Positions 15,846 through 24,917 of a DNA stretch of 64,000 bases are shown here, one piece after another. Numbering within the stretch: the stretch's first letter is position 1; every line of letters begins with the position of its first letter. This DNA comes from Candidatus Electrothrix aestuarii (GTDB taxonomy: Bacteria > Desulfobacterota > Desulfobulbia > Desulfobulbales > Desulfobulbaceae): assembly GCA_032595685.2 (NCBI GenBank), contig CP159373.1, forward strand, positions 4,255,821 through 4,319,820, read 5' to 3'. A program made the translations under genes and the position numbers. The notes beneath the pieces are model-generated. The model saw nothing but the letters and a program-made list of their open reading frames with translations, was not told the DNA's origin and searched no databases.

Positions 15846-17501
15846 GAGCATCCTCAAAAAGCCAACCTCTCATACAGGCAATACTGCAGGACTTGCCTTG
15901 GCATTTGCTCAAAGAACGCAAAAAATCGAGCGCTAATATGATTCAGCTGGCTGCGTAAAAGTAAAAACCGTGAAAGATATAAATTTTCAAGCTGTTCCTG
16001 CAACTTCCTGAGCAGAACCATCAGATTCATGACCAGGAAAATACAGTTAATCCATGCTTCAGAGGTTCTCTGAAGTTTTGCCCGGATGTAGTTGAGTCGG
16101 TAGCCGTTTTTTCCTTGGCCAAATTTCCCCTCAATGGGGATCCGTTCTCGACTATCCCGAATCCGTTGTGCTTTCAGTTCCCGAAGACGTTCTTTGTTTT
16201 CTTCTGTCTCTTTCGGGGACCTGCCCATTCGTTTACCACCAAATCGAATGCCTTTCTCTTTGAGATATTTACGATTTTCTCTTGTTCCGTAAATTTGATC
16301 AGCAAGCACTGCAGCAGGATAGTAGCCATTTCGGCGTTTGTAGTTTTCCACCTGCGCCTGCAAATCCGTGCCTTCGTTGAAGGCATCCCAACCAATATGA
16401 TCGACAAAAGCCAAACCATCGACCATGCTCACGCTGAGTTTGGCACCGAACTCCACATTTTTACCTGCTTTCCCACGAACTATTGGTCGTACATGAGGTT
16501 GGGCAATGGAAACAATTCGGTCATCGCAGCGTCGTTTTCGTTTTTGTACATCTCATCCTGCTGGCGATACACATGCTGAATGATCCAATACTGTCGTTGT
16601 TGCTGATGGGGAAGTGGAAAAGGTGCCGATCCAACATTATCAAGCAACTCATCAATATATCGTAAATTTCTTCGGACGTACTGTAATTGCTGCCGAAGTC
16701 CGCGCCGCAGATTTTTTTGCCTGGTTTCTTTTTTTTAGCCAGATTCAGGTAGTTTTTGCGAGCAACTCTCCGATATGTCCTGGGCTTTTTGGGGTAGCCA
16801 CTCTGTTTGTACAGATCATCAATCAGCTGCTCGGAAATCTCACGAGCTTCGTTGAGTAAACTCAGATCAGTCGGGTAACGAATCGCTTGCTCAGCAACCG
16901 TTGCATCGACAAGCATTTTCCCCTTATTTTCAACGGGCTCTTCCTCACCCTTATCCTCTTTTTCATCTTCATTTGTCGTACTTTTCTTTGAGAGAGCAAG
17001 TTTTTCCAAAATCACTTCTTCAAACGCAGAAAAGACATCCTTTCCCATCCGTTTTCGAATCTCAACAAACAGGCTCGGAGCTAGAGGTTGCTTGTCTTGA
17101 AAAGAAGAAAACCCAACAAAATACTGAAGATAGGGGTTCTCCTGAATCTGGAGTACGGTTTCTTCGTCACTGAGCGTCAGCTTATGTTTAATGATTAACG
17201 CGCCGATCACCAATCTGGCATTTTTGGCAGGTCGCCCCTGACGCGGGTCCAATGTTCGGTAATATCTGATGGCGAACTCATCCCACGGAATAACTTTATG
17301 CCATTTGATCCATCTGTTGTCAGGGTTCAGTTTGCCTCCAAAGGGAAGGCTGAATCCTTCAAGTGTAAGCTGTCTGTCACTGGTGTACCTGATCATGTGC
17401 ATGCCTTATGAGGGGGTGAACGTCAAAAGTATGCATATTTTACAATATTTTTATAACTTTTTCATTTAAAATCAGCGCGCTGAGAGTTTTTAAGGACAAT
17501 C
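15846..17501 (-). mobile_element. IS5/IS1182-type element, 1656 bp, 6-bp target duplication
   Basis: Flanked by TAAATA on both sides (15840-15845 and 17502-17507). The ends are imperfect inverted repeats: GAGCATCCTCAAAAA at the left and, read inward from the right, GATTGTCCTTAAAAA (11 of 15 match). Removing the element and one TAAATA restores the host reading frame exactly (VLEDSK joined to YDFLQPHVGPDG). Its transposase gene is broken. Confidence 0.85.
15854..17402 (-). pseudogene. IS5/IS1182-type transposase broken by two frameshifts
   Basis: The N-terminal part (from 17402) reads IPWDEFAIRYYRTLDPRQGR, then ARLVIGALIIKHKLTLSDEE, then GKMLVDATVAEQAIRYPTDL, the first catalytic region of this DDE group. 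After a run of seven A near 16710 the matching sequence (RRNLRYIDELLD onward to QQDEMYKNEN) moves to a second frame. It moves again near 16535 to the frame reading RIVSIAQPHVRPIVRGKAGK, then FGAKLSVSMVDG, and the C-terminal half to 15854. Two shifts mean the enzyme is inactive unless frameshifting occurs at both sites. Confidence 0.8.
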
Positions 17502-17745
17502 TAAATATGATTTCCTGCAACCCCATGTTGGCCCGGATGGGTCCTTGTATTTCATTCGTCGGCCCTATGAAACCAATCAATATAATGATGAGGCGGCATT
17601 TATTGATTTCTTTTTATTTCCTTTCCGGTTGGTACGGGCCGTGTTTCATTATCTCAATTTTTTTTCATTGATCTATTCAAAGAAACCTCTGACAACAGCT
17701 GCTGGCCCGGTGATAAAAGGAGACGATATAAAAAACATCATCTTA
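17502..17745 (+). pseudogene. Interrupted gene, piece 3
   Basis: Continues piece 2 in frame once the IS5/IS1182-type element is removed: KYDFLQPHVGPDGSLYFIRR, then AAFIDFFLFPFRLVRAVFHY with a hydrophobic stretch, ending GDDIKNIIL at the next insertion. The Pro-Asp-Gly turn is typical of PD40 propeller blades. TTA at 17743-17745 is the target duplication of the following element. Confidence 0.7.
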
Positions 17746-18633
17746 GAACCTGTTGAAAAACTATTTATACCTATTTAGCATCTTCCTGATTGATGCTATG
17801 TAAACCATAGTTTCGGCTGATTGCGCCTGTCGCTCGTAGTCGATCATCAGTCTTCGATCCCATTGGAACCAGCCGAAGGTCCTTTCAATAATCCAGCGTT
17901 TCGGCACCACTTGAAACCCTTTAGTCTTCAAGGTGGGAGCGATTTCCAACCGGCACTGAAAGGCGCACCATAAATAGTCGGCCAAATCGCCTCGATAAGC
18001 GGCATCGGCCCAAACCATTTTAATGGAAGCAAACCACAAAAAAAGAGTTTGAAAGATAGAGATAGACTGCTTTCCATCTGACAGGTTGGCATCATGAACT
18101 TTGACAATTAGCGGAAAACCAAGGGTATCCGAAATTACATGGCGTTTTCGTCCTTTTACTTTCTTATTGCCGTCAAAGCCTCGGGTCTCAGCCATCTGTG
18201 CAGTTTTGACGGATTGACTATCAATCATAACCGCAGAAGGCTCAGCGTTTTTCCCTTGTTCCTCTCGCAGGTCCGTGTGAATTGCCTGCTTGACGAGAAA
18301 CCAGGTTCCATCCCGCTTCCATTTACGAAAGTAATAGTAAACGCTGGTCCACTTTGGGAAATCATGCGGAATTTCTCGCCATTGACACCCAGTGTGAACC
18401 AAGTAAAAAATTGCGTTGAGAATCTCTCTGAGAGCATAAGATCTTGGCCTGCCGGTTTTTGAAGGAGAGGGGAGAAATTTATTAATAATTTCAAATTGTA
18501 TATCAGTGAGATCTGTACTGTAGCTAGCTCGTTCCATGTTGTTTTTCCTTTCGCTGTTTGATATGGCTGAAAAGAAAATTATGCTATGAAACTGCTTCAG
18601 CAGTAAAGTCTCAAAAAGTTTTTAAACAGGCTC
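17746..18633 (-). mobile_element. IS5-family element, 888 bp, TTA target duplication
   Basis: Ends are inverted repeats of over 20 bases: GAACCTGTTGAAAAACT at the left and GAGCCTGTTTAAAAACT read inward from the right. Flanking TTA triplets (17743-17745 and 18634-18636) fit the 3-base TNA duplication of the IS1031-type IS5 subgroup. Removing it joins NIIL to KGKVINAEKAM in frame. A single intact transposase gene fills it. Confidence 0.9.
17761..18537 (-). CDS. IS5-family DDE transposase
   Basis: A 258-residue transposase in one uninterrupted frame. It shows the N-terminal DUF4096 region (LTDIQFEIINKFLP, REILNAIFYLVHTGCQWREI), then the DDE core: MIDSQSVKTA for the first Asp (about residue 104), WADAAYRGD for the second (about 178) and WIIERTFGWFQWDRRLMIDY for the Glu (about 222). 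Long terminal repeats and an exact target duplication surround it, so it may still move. It is the only one of the three elements in this gene whose transposase is intact. Confidence 0.92.
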   Translation of the reverse strand: MERASYSTDLTDIQFEIINKFLPSPSKTGRPRSYALREILNAIFYLVHTGCQWREIPHDFPKWTSVYYYFRKWKRDGTWFLVKQAIHTDLREEQGKNAEPSAVMIDSQSVKTAQMAETRGFDGNKKVKGRKRHVISDTLGFPLIVKVHDANLSDGKQSISIFQTLFLWFASIKMVWADAAYRGDLADYLWCAFQCRLEIAPTLKTKGFQVVPKRWIIERTFGWFQWDRRLMIDYERQAQSAETMVYIASIRKMLNRYK

Positions 18634-18906
18634 TTAAAGGGAAAAGTGATCAATGCAGAAAAAGCAATGCGCAAAGGAACGTCAATTTTAGGTGTGCCAT
18701 CATTGGTCCCTTCTTCCTGGGAATTGGTGAAACGGGACAGGAACGGTCATGAGAAAATTCTTGCAAAAAGTATCCTTGCATTCGATATTCATTCAGATGG
18801 AACCATTGCCTACTCTAACGGCTATGGGATTTTCACCCTTGATGCTGTGGGGAAGTCCAAATTGGTTGTAAAAGATAATCTGATCGAAGAGATCGCTATT
18901 AGTTAA
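18634..18906 (+). pseudogene. Interrupted gene, piece 4 (3' end)
   Basis: Continues piece 3 in frame when the IS5 element is removed: KGKVINAEKAMRKGTSILGV, VKRDRNGHEKILAKSILAFD, SDGTIAYSNGYGIFTL, ending with a TAA stop at 18904. The Ser-Asp-Gly-Thr turn is again propeller-like. With pieces 1-3 the ancestral protein would be near 500 residues. No start codon or ribosome site supports separate translation of this piece. Confidence 0.7.
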
Positions 18907-18976
18907 AGCATGTGGCGACATGGGGAGAAGGGAGACTGCCGGTCGCCCCTTCAACCATCCCTCTTGATTCCCATCG

Positions 18977-19222
18977 TCACTCATCATAACCTGGATACTG
19001 CTCAGGTGCCTTGCCTTGACTTTTCAGCAGCACAGGCTCCGATTCAACAGCGGTATCCGCATCAATTTCCTCCACCAGCACCTGAAACTCCCAGGAATCG
19101 CCAAAATCAAAAAGGAACACCATGTCCATACCAAGAAGACAGGAAATTTCTCCCAGACGGGTCTCGTCCGTAAAGGGCGCTTCTTCCAAGGCCGGATGGT
19201 TGACATTTTTTTTCAAGCCATA
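18977..19222. repeat. 246-bp direct repeat, right copy
   Basis: This copy is the genuine 3' end of the full-length pRiA4b ORF-3-like gene. Homology with the left copy ends at ATACCGAT, beyond which the left copy continues into hsdS sequence. Confidence 0.75.
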
Positions 19223-20230
19223 CCGATCATTATAAATAAACTGATACAGGTGATCGCGATCAAAGTCAAAGGCCTGTAAAATCGCCTCTGCAAAAGCATC
19301 AAAGGTGGACTCCCCGGAAATGGCTATCTTTCTCCAGGCCTTGCCCTGGGAAACCTTGACAACATGCACCCCTGCTTGAAAAGGCGTTTCATGACCAGGC
19401 AAGGAGGTCTGCCAGTCGCTGAAAAAGGGCTGCACCAGGGCTTTCCAGCGCTCAAAAGCAGAGGTCTTTAATTCCAGCAGAGGGACGTCCTCCTCAAGCT
19501 CAAGCTCCAGCTGAGTCGCCCTATGCACGGTTTCTATAACTGCCCTGCCCCAGCCTGTGGGAGTAATTTTTTCAATGCACCAACCCTGCCCTCCATCAGG
19601 TTCCCCGTATTCTATCCTGACCAGGCAAAATAATTCGAGCAAGGCCAGCGAATGAAACCCTGGTGAAAAGCGCAGATAATTCATGGCATCCTTCTTATCC
19701 TCCAGGCAGACGCCATTCCTTGGCAGCTTGATAATATAATCCAAGCAACGAAATAAGGGATCATGCACCCCCAAGCCTTCCCGTTCCCCAACAATTTCAT
19801 CGCTTCCCCGGCACCACCAGGCTGCAAACAAGGAGAAGTAACGCTCTGTGGGATTGAGTTCCTGCCAACCCTGCAATACCTTGGTATTGATCTGCAATTG
19901 GCTTTTCTTCCCTTCGCTGACAAGAGTCCCAAGCCCTGAGGCCCGAAGAAGCAAATAGAGCGCATTGATATGGGGGTAGGATTTCTGGAGAGGACGCTTG
20001 AGACGTATATGCAGAGGATGGACCAGCTGATCATTGATTTTCGCAAGTTGCCCCTGTGAAAAATGTTTTTTCACCCCGGAAACAGGAACTCCCTTTTCCC
20101 CGATATACCCTATGAGCATGTCCATGTTTTGGACAACGGTTCCGCGAACAGTCTGCCGAGCAGCCTGTTCTTTGAAAATATCTTCTTGAAAGGAGGTAAG
20201 GACGAACTCTTTTTTTTCGGGCATAATCAA
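18977..20230 (-). CDS. Plasmid pRiA4b ORF-3-like domain protein
   Basis: A 417-residue protein of unknown biochemical role. The C-terminal third (about residues 275-400) matches the pRiA4b ORF-3 domain: AWRKIAISGESTFDAFAEAI, then FDFDRDHLYQF, then MVFLFDFGDSWEFQVLVEEI. The N-terminal two thirds is helical and I do not recognise it. Genes with this domain are common on plasmids and genomic islands. The stop is GTAC-free and lies 70 bases from piece 4 of the interrupted gene, which faces it. A truncated second copy of its 3' end sits 5.9 kb to the left. Confidence 0.8.
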   Translation of the reverse strand: MIMPEKKEFVLTSFQEDIFKEQAARQTVRGTVVQNMDMLIGYIGEKGVPVSGVKKHFSQGQLAKINDQLVHPLHIRLKRPLQKSYPHINALYLLLRASGLGTLVSEGKKSQLQINTKVLQGWQELNPTERYFSLFAAWWCRGSDEIVGEREGLGVHDPLFRCLDYIIKLPRNGVCLEDKKDAMNYLRFSPGFHSLALLELFCLVRIEYGEPDGGQGWCIEKITPTGWGRAVIETVHRATQLELELEEDVPLLELKTSAFERWKALVQPFFSDWQTSLPGHETPFQAGVHVVKVSQGKAWRKIAISGESTFDAFAEAILQAFDFDRDHLYQFIYNDRYGLKKNVNHPALEEAPFTDETRLGEISCLLGMDMVFLFDFGDSWEFQVLVEEIDADTAVESEPVLLKSQGKAPEQYPGYDE

Positions 20231-20338
20231 CGAGGTCCAAGCAGGTTGAGATTATGGAGAGTCTTATTTAAACGATCTCCCCGTGAGGACTACATATGAT
20301 ACTGCGGCAGATGATGAGAGGTGATATCTTACAGAGGG

Positions 20339-20365
20339 GGGCGGGCAGACCTTGCCTGCCCGCCC
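20339..20365. terminator. Strong GC hairpin after prfC
   Basis: A perfect 10-bp stem (GGGCGGGCAG with CTGCCCGCCC) and a 7-base loop lie 17 bases beyond the prfC stop on the minus strand. An A-run on the plus strand at 20371 gives a T-run before, not after, the stem for prfC transcripts, so it is not a textbook intrinsic terminator in that direction. Confidence 0.5.
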
Positions 20366-20381
20366 ACACACAAAAAAATAT

Positions 20382-21971
20382 TCAGTTATGTTCCCTGGTA
20401 TTGTGAAAAACAATCTCTGGAAAGAGCTCAGACGTATGGTTCAATCGCCATTGGCCGTCTGCCAAAAAGGCCAGGTGGCCTTCAGCATCATGGGCAAGAT
20501 TGCCCTGATTTCTGGCCTCAAAGACCTTGAGCTTTTTCGGATCATCACAGGTCACCCAGCGAGCAAGGTTGTACTGAACCATCTCATAGATAGCATCCAC
20601 ATTATACTCGGCCTTGAGCCGGGCCATAGTCACCTCGAACTGGAGCACACCTACTGCGCCCAGGATGTAATCACTGCCCATCACCGGGCGAAAGAGCTGC
20701 ACAGCGCCCTCTTCTGCCATCTGCACCAGCCCCTTATAGAGCTGCTTGGTCTTGAGCGGATTCTTTAACAGCACCCGGCGAAAATGCTCAGGGGCAAAGT
20801 TGGGGATGCCCGTGAATTTAAGCTGCTCTTTATCTGTAAAGGTATCGCCGATCTTGATGGTGCCGTGGTTATGGATACCGATGATGTCACCAGGATAAGC
20901 CTCATCCACGTTTTCCCGGTTCTGGGCCATAAAAACCGTGGCCTTGCTCAAGTTGACCTCCTTGCCTAGGCGATGATGCTTCACCCGCATACCTCGGGTG
21001 AACTTGCCGGAACAGATCCGGAAAAAGGCAATGCGGTCACGATGGGCCGGGTCCATATTTGCCTGGATCTTAAAGGTAAAGCCGCTAAAGGCCTCCTCAT
21101 GGGGCTCCACATCGCGGGAAAGGGCAGCGCGTGGCCCAGGAGCCGGGGAAAGCTCAACAAAATTATCCAGTAGCTCTTTGACTCCGAAATTATTAATGGC
21201 ACTACCAAAAAACACCGGGGTCTGGCCTGCCTTGAGATAATCCTCATAGGAAAAGGGATTAGCAGCTCCGTGCAATAGCTCCACCTCTTCCCGCAGCTGT
21301 TCTGCATCTGGCCCGCCCAGGAGTTCGTCCAGGCGGGGGTCATCCAGGCCCTGCACAGTGATCCGATCCTGGGGCCGGGTTTCCTGGCTCGGGGTAAAGA
21401 GGTTAAGCTCGTTGCGGTGCAGATCATAGACCCCTTTAAAGCGCTTGCCCATACCAATGGGCCAGGACAGGGGCGCGCATTCAATCTGGAGCTTTTCCTC
21501 AATATCTGCGAGGATGTCCAGAGGGTCCATGCCGTCCCGGTCCAGCTTATTAATAAAGGTGATGATGGGGGTATTGCGCATCCGGCAGACTTCCATCAAC
21601 TTGGTGGTCTGGGCCTCAACACCCTTGGCCGAATCAATCACCATCAGGGCCGAGTCCACCGCTGTGAGGACCCGGTAGGTATCCTCGGAAAAATCCTGAT
21701 GTCCCGGGGTGTCCAGGAGATTGATCTCAAAATCCCGGTAATTGAATTTCATCACCGAGGTGGTTACCGAGATACCGCGCTCCTGCTCAATGGACATCCA
21801 GTCACTGGTGGCATGGTTAGCGGTTTTACGGGATTTCACGGCCCCGGCCATCTTAATGGCCCCACCAAAGAGCAGGAGCTTTTCCGTGAGGGTGGTTTTA
21901 CCTGCATCGGGATGACTGATAATGCCAAAGGTGCGCCGTTTTTCTATTTCTTTTTTCAGCTTGCTGCTCAC
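20382..21971 (-). CDS. prfC: Peptide chain release factor 3
   Basis: A 529-residue translational GTPase that removes RF1 or RF2 from the ribosome after peptide release. GTP-binding motifs are in place: [19 protein letters not shown] (G1, about residues 19-37), [13 protein letters not shown] (G3, about 88) and NKLDRDG (G4, about 142). The RF3-specific sequence [20 protein letters not shown] and the C-terminal domain 3 (about 390-525) are present. Length matches the family. It starts at GTG with a weak AAGG upstream. It stands alone, which is usual for prfC. Confidence 0.97.
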   Translation of the reverse strand: MSSKLKKEIEKRRTFGIISHPDAGKTTLTEKLLLFGGAIKMAGAVKSRKTANHATSDWMSIEQERGISVTTSVMKFNYRDFEINLLDTPGHQDFSEDTYRVLTAVDSALMVIDSAKGVEAQTTKLMEVCRMRNTPIITFINKLDRDGMDPLDILADIEEKLQIECAPLSWPIGMGKRFKGVYDLHRNELNLFTPSQETRPQDRITVQGLDDPRLDELLGGPDAEQLREEVELLHGAANPFSYEDYLKAGQTPVFFGSAINNFGVKELLDNFVELSPAPGPRAALSRDVEPHEEAFSGFTFKIQANMDPAHRDRIAFFRICSGKFTRGMRVKHHRLGKEVNLSKATVFMAQNRENVDEAYPGDIIGIHNHGTIKIGDTFTDKEQLKFTGIPNFAPEHFRRVLLKNPLKTKQLYKGLVQMAEEGAVQLFRPVMGSDYILGAVGVLQFEVTMARLKAEYNVDAIYEMVQYNLARWVTCDDPKKLKVFEARNQGNLAHDAEGHLAFLADGQWRLNHTSELFPEIVFHNTREHN

Positions 21972-22258
21972 AAGAATACCTTATCGGCTTGACCGATGGT
22001 TAGAATTATGTGTACATGTTTTCCTTGCCGTCCTTTCGCACATCGTTTTCTCTGCCCGATGGATCGGATCAATAGGGTCAACCATGTTGCCTGATTGTTT
22101 TTATATTTTTTATATCCCTTATATAAAAGGGTCAGCAAAGGAACAAGGGAGTATTTACGCTGGCAGGCAAAATACCGTTTTTTACTTTTTTATGCAAGAA
22201 TCGTTCATTTCAGGGAAGGGCTCAGGAGAGCTCTCCTGTTGAATACACAGACAACACC

Positions 22259-22798
22259 ATGAAAAAACATAATAACCTGACAGTTACCCCCCTCTTCAGC
22301 AGCAAGATGTCTAGCCCTCTGGGAGAGCTTACGCTTATTACAGATAATCATACCCTCGTCGGTATTAATTTTCCAGGCGATAGAGCACGACAGGATTTTG
22401 CCGCGAGAGCAACCCCGATCAAAGCTCATACTCATCATACTCCCCCCCTGCTCTGCCAGGCCAAAACCCAGCTGGATGAGTATTTCCAGGGAAAAAGAAA
22501 AATATTTGATCTGCCGCTCAGGCCCCAGGGAACATCGTTCCAGCAGGCAGTCTGGGCCTGCATGCAGGAGATCCCCTTTGCTGAGACCAGGAGCTATGGT
22601 GAGATCGCAACGGCTCTCGGCAATCCCAACAAAGCCAGGGCCGTAGGCGGGGCCGCCAACAAAAATCTGCTTCCCATCGTCATTCCCTGCCACAGGGTGA
22701 TAGGAAGCACCGGCAGCCTGACCGGCTTTGCCGGGGGCTTGCATATGAAGCAATTCCTGCTGGATATGGAAAAAAAGATTCCACATTGCATCGGATAA
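22259..22798 (+). CDS. ogt: Methylated-DNA--protein-cysteine methyltransferase
   Basis: A 179-residue suicidal DNA repair protein that moves methyl groups from O6-methylguanine (and O4-methylthymine) to its own cysteine. The active-site block IPCHRVIGSTGSLTGFAGGL is near residue 140-160 and is complete, as is the preceding helix-turn-helix (FAETRSYGEIATALGNPNKA). No AraC-type regulatory half is fused, so it is the Ogt/Ada-C kind. The region upstream (22010-22258) holds no gene. A hairpin repeat follows 40 bases after the stop. Confidence 0.93.
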   Translation: MKKHNNLTVTPLFSSKMSSPLGELTLITDNHTLVGINFPGDRARQDFAARATPIKAHTHHTPPLLCQAKTQLDEYFQGKRKIFDLPLRPQGTSFQQAVWACMQEIPFAETRSYGEIATALGNPNKARAVGGAANKNLLPIVIPCHRVIGSTGSLTGFAGGLHMKQFLLDMEKKIPHCIG

Positions 22799-22837
22799 AG
22801 ATACAGCATATAATCCTCTGTAAATGTTCCTGGAAAT

Positions 22838-22965
22838 GCGTTTTCTGTCCCGGCCTTGAAAGACCGGGCTATTTCCGGCAGTCCCTCCGGGACGATGTTT
22901 TCCTTCAGCCCCCGAAGGGGGCGACAGAACATAGCCCACCGTTTCAACGGTGGGCATAGACTGGC
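22838..22965 (+). repeat. Multi-hairpin interspersed repeat, copy B
   Basis: Same arrangement as 6604-6735: CCCGGCCTTGAAAGACCGGG, CCCTCCGGGACG, CCCCCGAAGGGGG and CCCACCGTTTCAACGGTGGG. It lies between the ogt stop and the acyl-CoA synthetase start. Several compensating changes between the two copies keep the stems paired, which suggests selection on the folded form. Confidence 0.75.
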
Positions 22966-23005
22966 ATACACATATCTTTGCGAAAAGTTTTTGTGAAAAA
23001 TCTTT

Positions 23006-24790
23006 GTGAAAACCTCTGAAACCTCCAAAGAAAGCAGTGCAGATATTTACTTCCCGGTAAAGGAATACCGGGAAGAAGGCCGGGCTCCCCACCTGAACGC
23101 CCTGATTGACTCCAGCTGCGCCGAGTATAAGGACCTGCCAGCCCTGGGAACTGCCCTGCAAGGGACGATAAGCTACCAGGAATTGCATGAGCGCATTCTG
23201 CTTATTGCAGCCATGCTGCGTCAGGTCGGTGTCAGCACCGGGGATCGGATCGCCCTGCTGGCGGAAAACTCGCCCAACTGGGGCACGGCCTATTTCGCCA
23301 TTATTCGCCTGGGGGCTGTCTGCGTGCCCATCCTGCCGGATCTGCCTGAGGAAGATGTGCTCCATATCCTCACCGAGATGGCCTGCGAGACAATCTTTAC
23401 CACGCGCAACCTGATCCAGAAAATCACGGTCAAGGAGCTGGATATCCATCGGATCATCACTCTTGATGATCACCAGGACCAGGCCTTCCCGGTTGCTATA
23501 ACAACCTTCTCAGACTTTCTCTTCCAGGCAAAAAACACCTATGGTCATGCACTCCAGACCGGGGACCTACAATTCCCCGAGCCTCTGCCGGATCAACCCG
23601 CCTCTTTCATGTATACCTCTGGGACCTCGGGATTTTCCAAGGCCGTGATCCTCAGCCATAAAAATTTCTGCGCCAATGCCTATGCCACCAATGAGGCTAT
23701 CCACCTGCCGCCTGGTGCAGTTTTTCTCTCCCTCCTCCCCATTTCCCATGCCTACGAATTCACCACCGGCTTTCTCATGCCTCTGATTAAGGGGGCCACT
23801 GTGCTCTATATCAGCAAGGTACCTACCCCCTCAGTCCTGGAAAAAATCTGCAAAAAAGAACGGCCCCATGCCCTGCTGGCTGTCCCGCTGGTTATGGAAA
23901 AAATCTATAAAAAACGGGTTATCCCTGTTGTGGAAGGGAATAAAGCCCTTGCGCTCCTCTGCAAGCTGCCCCTGGGAAGAAAATTTCTTTTTCGGCGGAT
24001 TGGGGCAAAACTCCATCGTTTTTTTGGCGGACGTCTGGAAATACTCGGGCTGGGTGGAGCTGCCCTGAATCCTGAGGTGGAACAATTTCTTCGCGATGCT
24101 CGGTTCCCATTTCTTGTGGGGTATGGCCTCAGCGAGGCTGCCCCTCTGCTTTCTGGCGGTCCTTTTGAAGACCGTACTATCCTGCCCGGCTCTGCGGGCA
24201 AGCCTGTGCTGGGGGTGGAAGTGCGCATTGCCGATCCAAACCCTCAAACCGGTGTGGGAGAGATCCTGGCCCGTGGTCCCAATATCATGCAGGGATACTG
24301 GTCCAATCCCCAGGCAAGCCAGGAAAGCCTCACCAAGGACGGCTGGCTACGCACCGGGGATCTGGGCTGCATGGATGCACAGGGAAATCTTTGTATACGC
24401 GGACGGTCAAAATCGGTTATTGTGCTTTCTAATGGCGAAAATGTCTATCCAGAGGCCATTGAGCATCGCCTTGTCAGCTATCCAATGGTGCTTGATGCCC
24501 TGGTGCTTGAAAATGGTCCAAACCTGGAGGCTTGGGTTCATCTGGATTATGATAACCTTACTGAGCAGCCCCATCATGCCTCGCATAAAAGGTCTCGCGA
24601 GGCAGGCTCCAGGCAGGAGCAGATTGCCATTGAGCTTGAACAAATTCGCAAAAGCGTGAATAGCCGACTCGGCTCCGCTTCCAAGCTGAGCGCGGTCTTT
24701 GAACAAAAGCAGCCCTTTGTCAAAACAGCGACCCATAAAATCAAGCGCTATCTGTATACAGCCGAGAGCTTGCGACGAGAGGCAGAGTAA
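23006..24790 (+). CDS. AMP-dependent synthetase/ligase (long-chain acyl-CoA synthetase-like)
   Basis: A 594-residue adenylate-forming enzyme that would activate a carboxylic acid with ATP and, in most relatives, load it on coenzyme A. The ANL motifs are visible: P-loop MYTSGTSGFSKAVILSHKN near residue 205, GYGLSEAAPLLSG near 373, GWLRTGDLG near 450 and the hinge RGRSKSVIVLSNGENVYPE near 468. The C-terminal lysine is likely the one in TATHKIKRYLY. It starts at GTG. The missing membrane segment and overall pattern fit the FadD/long-chain group, but the substrate is not determined. Confidence 0.88.
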   Translation: MKTSETSKESSADIYFPVKEYREEGRAPHLNALIDSSCAEYKDLPALGTALQGTISYQELHERILLIAAMLRQVGVSTGDRIALLAENSPNWGTAYFAIIRLGAVCVPILPDLPEEDVLHILTEMACETIFTTRNLIQKITVKELDIHRIITLDDHQDQAFPVAITTFSDFLFQAKNTYGHALQTGDLQFPEPLPDQPASFMYTSGTSGFSKAVILSHKNFCANAYATNEAIHLPPGAVFLSLLPISHAYEFTTGFLMPLIKGATVLYISKVPTPSVLEKICKKERPHALLAVPLVMEKIYKKRVIPVVEGNKALALLCKLPLGRKFLFRRIGAKLHRFFGGRLEILGLGGAALNPEVEQFLRDARFPFLVGYGLSEAAPLLSGGPFEDRTILPGSAGKPVLGVEVRIADPNPQTGVGEILARGPNIMQGYWSNPQASQESLTKDGWLRTGDLGCMDAQGNLCIRGRSKSVIVLSNGENVYPEAIEHRLVSYPMVLDALVLENGPNLEAWVHLDYDNLTEQPHHASHKRSREAGSRQEQIAIELEQIRKSVNSRLGSASKLSAVFEQKQPFVKTATHKIKRYLYTAESLRREAE

Positions 24791-24917
24791 GAGAAATCTC
24801 TGTACCATCCTGGTATAAAAGCTGATAGAAAAATTGATACGAAAATTAACAGAATTTTTTTAGGTCGGATTACATACGGTAACCGACATGTTCCAAGAAA
24901 AAATCAGGTGAAAAAAT

